Below, piece after piece: positions 62,753-64,000 of a stretch of 64,000 bases of DNA. Both the position numbers and the translations under genes were made by a program. The notes under the pieces were generated by a model. The model had not been told where the DNA came from. It saw only the letters and a list, made by a program, of their open reading frames with translations, and did not search any database. Each line of letters begins with the position of its first letter. The stretch's first letter is position 1. Origin of the DNA: Paenibacillus sp. FSL H8-0332 (lineage in GTDB: Bacteria; Bacillota; Bacilli; Paenibacillales; Paenibacillaceae); the NCBI RefSeq assembly GCF_037963835.1, contig NZ_CP150145.1, positions 4,526,001-4,590,000 on the forward strand, written 5' to 3'.

Positions 62753-63586
62753 TTATTTAAATTCAACCTCTCGAACTTGAGCCATGTTACCTTGACCTTT
62801 TACATACTTATAACTTGGAATTTCCGATGTTGCAGACACGTAGACACTTCCAGACTTTAAAACTTCGAATAAGTCCTTGAAGCTCCTTCTCTCAAAATAT
62901 AAGTACCAGCTATCTGATCCATCATCTGGGGTCACCCTTGCACAAAAGTAGTTATCTTCAATTTCATTACCAAAACCATAATTATAATAGTCATCAAGAG
63001 TCGCTGTTCCCTCAACAACAAAGTTTTTGTCCAAATTGTTCTCCATGTCAAATTGTACGTCTCTTGCCTTGAGCCTATTCTCTTTCATGTAATCATCTAT
63101 GTATGAAATCTTCTTAGGGTCCTTTAATTCTTTTCCTAAATCATTAATAAAGTCTTTCCTAATGTTGCCTGGATTCAAAGCATCTTCTCCAATAATACTG
63201 ACAACAATTTCTCTGCCAACTTCAAAATCCTTCACACCATTATTTTGAATCTCTTTGCCACTGCCCATAATTGACTGATACTTACCATTGACCATTTGAT
63301 CTACAGCGTTGATAAGTTTTTGCTCTGCATCAGTTTGTTTAACAAATCCCTTAAGAGATGCCGCAGTAGTTTTCAACCCAATTATGTTTATTTCGCTTAT
63401 TCCCCCCTTGTATTCGTTAGCACTTATAGCCAATTGTATAGATGCGTCCCATGTTACCTGCTCTATCTCCATTGGTCTTTCTACACTCTTGCTTTTTATA
63501 ACAATTTCATCAACATTATTGTTGCTGCAAGCGAGTAGTAATAATTGCATGGTTAACAAAATTAAAGGTACAAATATTTTCTTCAT
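62753..63586 (-). CDS. Lipoprotein of unknown function
   Basis: 277 residues. Lipobox LLAC at residues 17-20 (KIFVPLILLTMQLLLLACSN). The mature part has no recognised family; features are KGGISEINIIGLKTTAASLK, and an acidic C-terminal half with DNYFCARVTPDDGSDSWYLY. The second Cys (YFCARV) may be structural. Encoded upstream of the stalk protein on the same strand. Confidence 0.78.
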   Translation of the reverse strand: MKKIFVPLILLTMQLLLLACSNNNVDEIVIKSKSVERPMEIEQVTWDASIQLAISANEYKGGISEINIIGLKTTAASLKGFVKQTDAEQKLINAVDQMVNGKYQSIMGSGKEIQNNGVKDFEVGREIVVSIIGEDALNPGNIRKDFINDLGKELKDPKKISYIDDYMKENRLKARDVQFDMENNLDKNFVVEGTATLDDYYNYGFGNEIEDNYFCARVTPDDGSDSWYLYFERRSFKDLFEVLKSGSVYVSATSEIPSYKYVKGQGNMAQVREVEFK

Positions 63587-63739
63587 AGTTATCCCCCATT
63601 AATATTTATATTGGAGCCTTTTAAAGTTCTCATATTCAATCATATCATTTATATATGTAATTTTAAACCATTATGTGGAGTATAGCCGACCATTCGATAT
63701 TCTACATTACAGATAATAAGTGTAAAAGGAGTCTTTCCT

Positions 63740-63982
63740 TTGACACTTGAATCCATTTTCGGAAAAGTAGTTAAAAGTATTCGTATTAATAAAAATATTA
63801 CCCAAGCACAATTAGGTGCTGAAAGCACATTAGAACGCACTTACATATCTGAGCTAGAGAATGGGAAGTATCAACCTACTTTGACCAGCTTATTTGATAT
63901 TTCTAGAGGGTTAGGCATAAAGCCCTCTGATTTAATACGACTTGTTGAAATTGAATTCGAACTACAAAATCATCGCCAATAA
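63740..63982 (+). CDS. XRE-type HTH repressor-like protein
   Basis: 80 residues from TTG at 63740, 9 nt behind AAAGGAG. Helix-turn-helix: KVVKSIRINKNITQAQLGAE then TYISELENGKYQPTLTSLFD, a compact single-domain repressor typical of mobile elements. Its 5' end is duplicated at 58636. Little can be said of operators. Confidence 0.88.
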   Translation: MTLESIFGKVVKSIRINKNITQAQLGAESTLERTYISELENGKYQPTLTSLFDISRGLGIKPSDLIRLVEIEFELQNHRQ

Positions 63983-64000
63983 AAAAGTGGCGCTCAAAAT

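Larger units (their letters stand above)
57276..64000. mobile_element. AT-rich integrated element (left boundary at spo0A; right boundary outside the window)
   Basis: From 57276 to the window end the composition is distinctly AT-rich. It carries a truncated large serine recombinase, an XRE repressor-like gene and its partial duplicate, and exported cargo proteins. Its left boundary coincides with the break in spo0A. No phage structural genes are visible in the 6.7 kb shown. Extent to the right is unknown. Confidence 0.75.

Noticed and set aside
63649-63840. 63-codon minus-strand ORF near the window end
   Set aside because: Antisense to the start of the XRE gene, without ribosome site.

Overview
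The window is a stretch of a Paenibacillus-like, endospore-forming Firmicute chromosome. This rests on the spoIIA operon with dacF, spoIIM, sda, an SLH-anchored surface protein, the B. subtilis-like block of fur, yqzK-type gene, xerD, deoB and nucleoside phosphorylases, strong AGGAGG ribosome sites, and frequent GTG/TTG starts. No rRNA, tRNA or CRISPR array was seen.

Layout. 1-6.9 kb: an oleate hydratase fragment with a TetR regulator, a metallophosphoesterase with an apparent ATC start, an ECF sigma factor fused to a DUF1835-type domain, a secreted SLH protein, and kptA. 7.3-10.8 kb: dacF-spoIIAA-spoIIAB-sigF and an exosporium-like protein. 10.9-26.8 kb: an accessory block that separates dacF from its usual neighbours. 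It holds an acyltransferase, a dipeptide-type ABC transporter operon with an embedded M20 peptidase, a PucR activator, a four-gene DUF1177/AroM/M29/racemase operon and a serine hydrolase. 27.2-39.3 kb: conserved backbone of pdp, two purine nucleoside phosphorylases, deoB, xerD, yqzK-like, fur, spoIIM, an endonuclease Q-like gene, nudF, an mciZ-like gene, an M20 peptidase, a Prli42-like miniprotein and lipB. 39.3-45.3 kb: a branched-chain 2-oxoacid dehydrogenase cluster and a DUF2627 gene. 46.3-51.6 kb: a heterodimeric ABC exporter, tdk and a DinB-like protein. 51.7-53.8 kb: an Agr-type peptide signalling locus without a histidine kinase, followed by sda. 53.9-57.1 kb: small regulators, hypotheticals and decayed genes.

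At 57275 the sequence changes abruptly. The last 46 codons of spo0A (57135-57275, minus strand) stand alone, and an AT-rich segment starts at that point and runs to the window end. It carries a 5'-truncated large serine recombinase, a Zn-ribbon/SHOCT membrane protein, exported proteins (a trypsin-like protease, two lipoproteins and a stalk-domain protein) and an XRE repressor-like gene. This looks like the edge of an integrated element that entered spo0A at its native locus. It could be a skin-like intervening sequence, or an element that supplied a replacement 3' end.

A second unexplained structure runs through the window. At least seven long intergenic stretches contain unrelated sequence families that repeat with the same spacing of about 51 bp.
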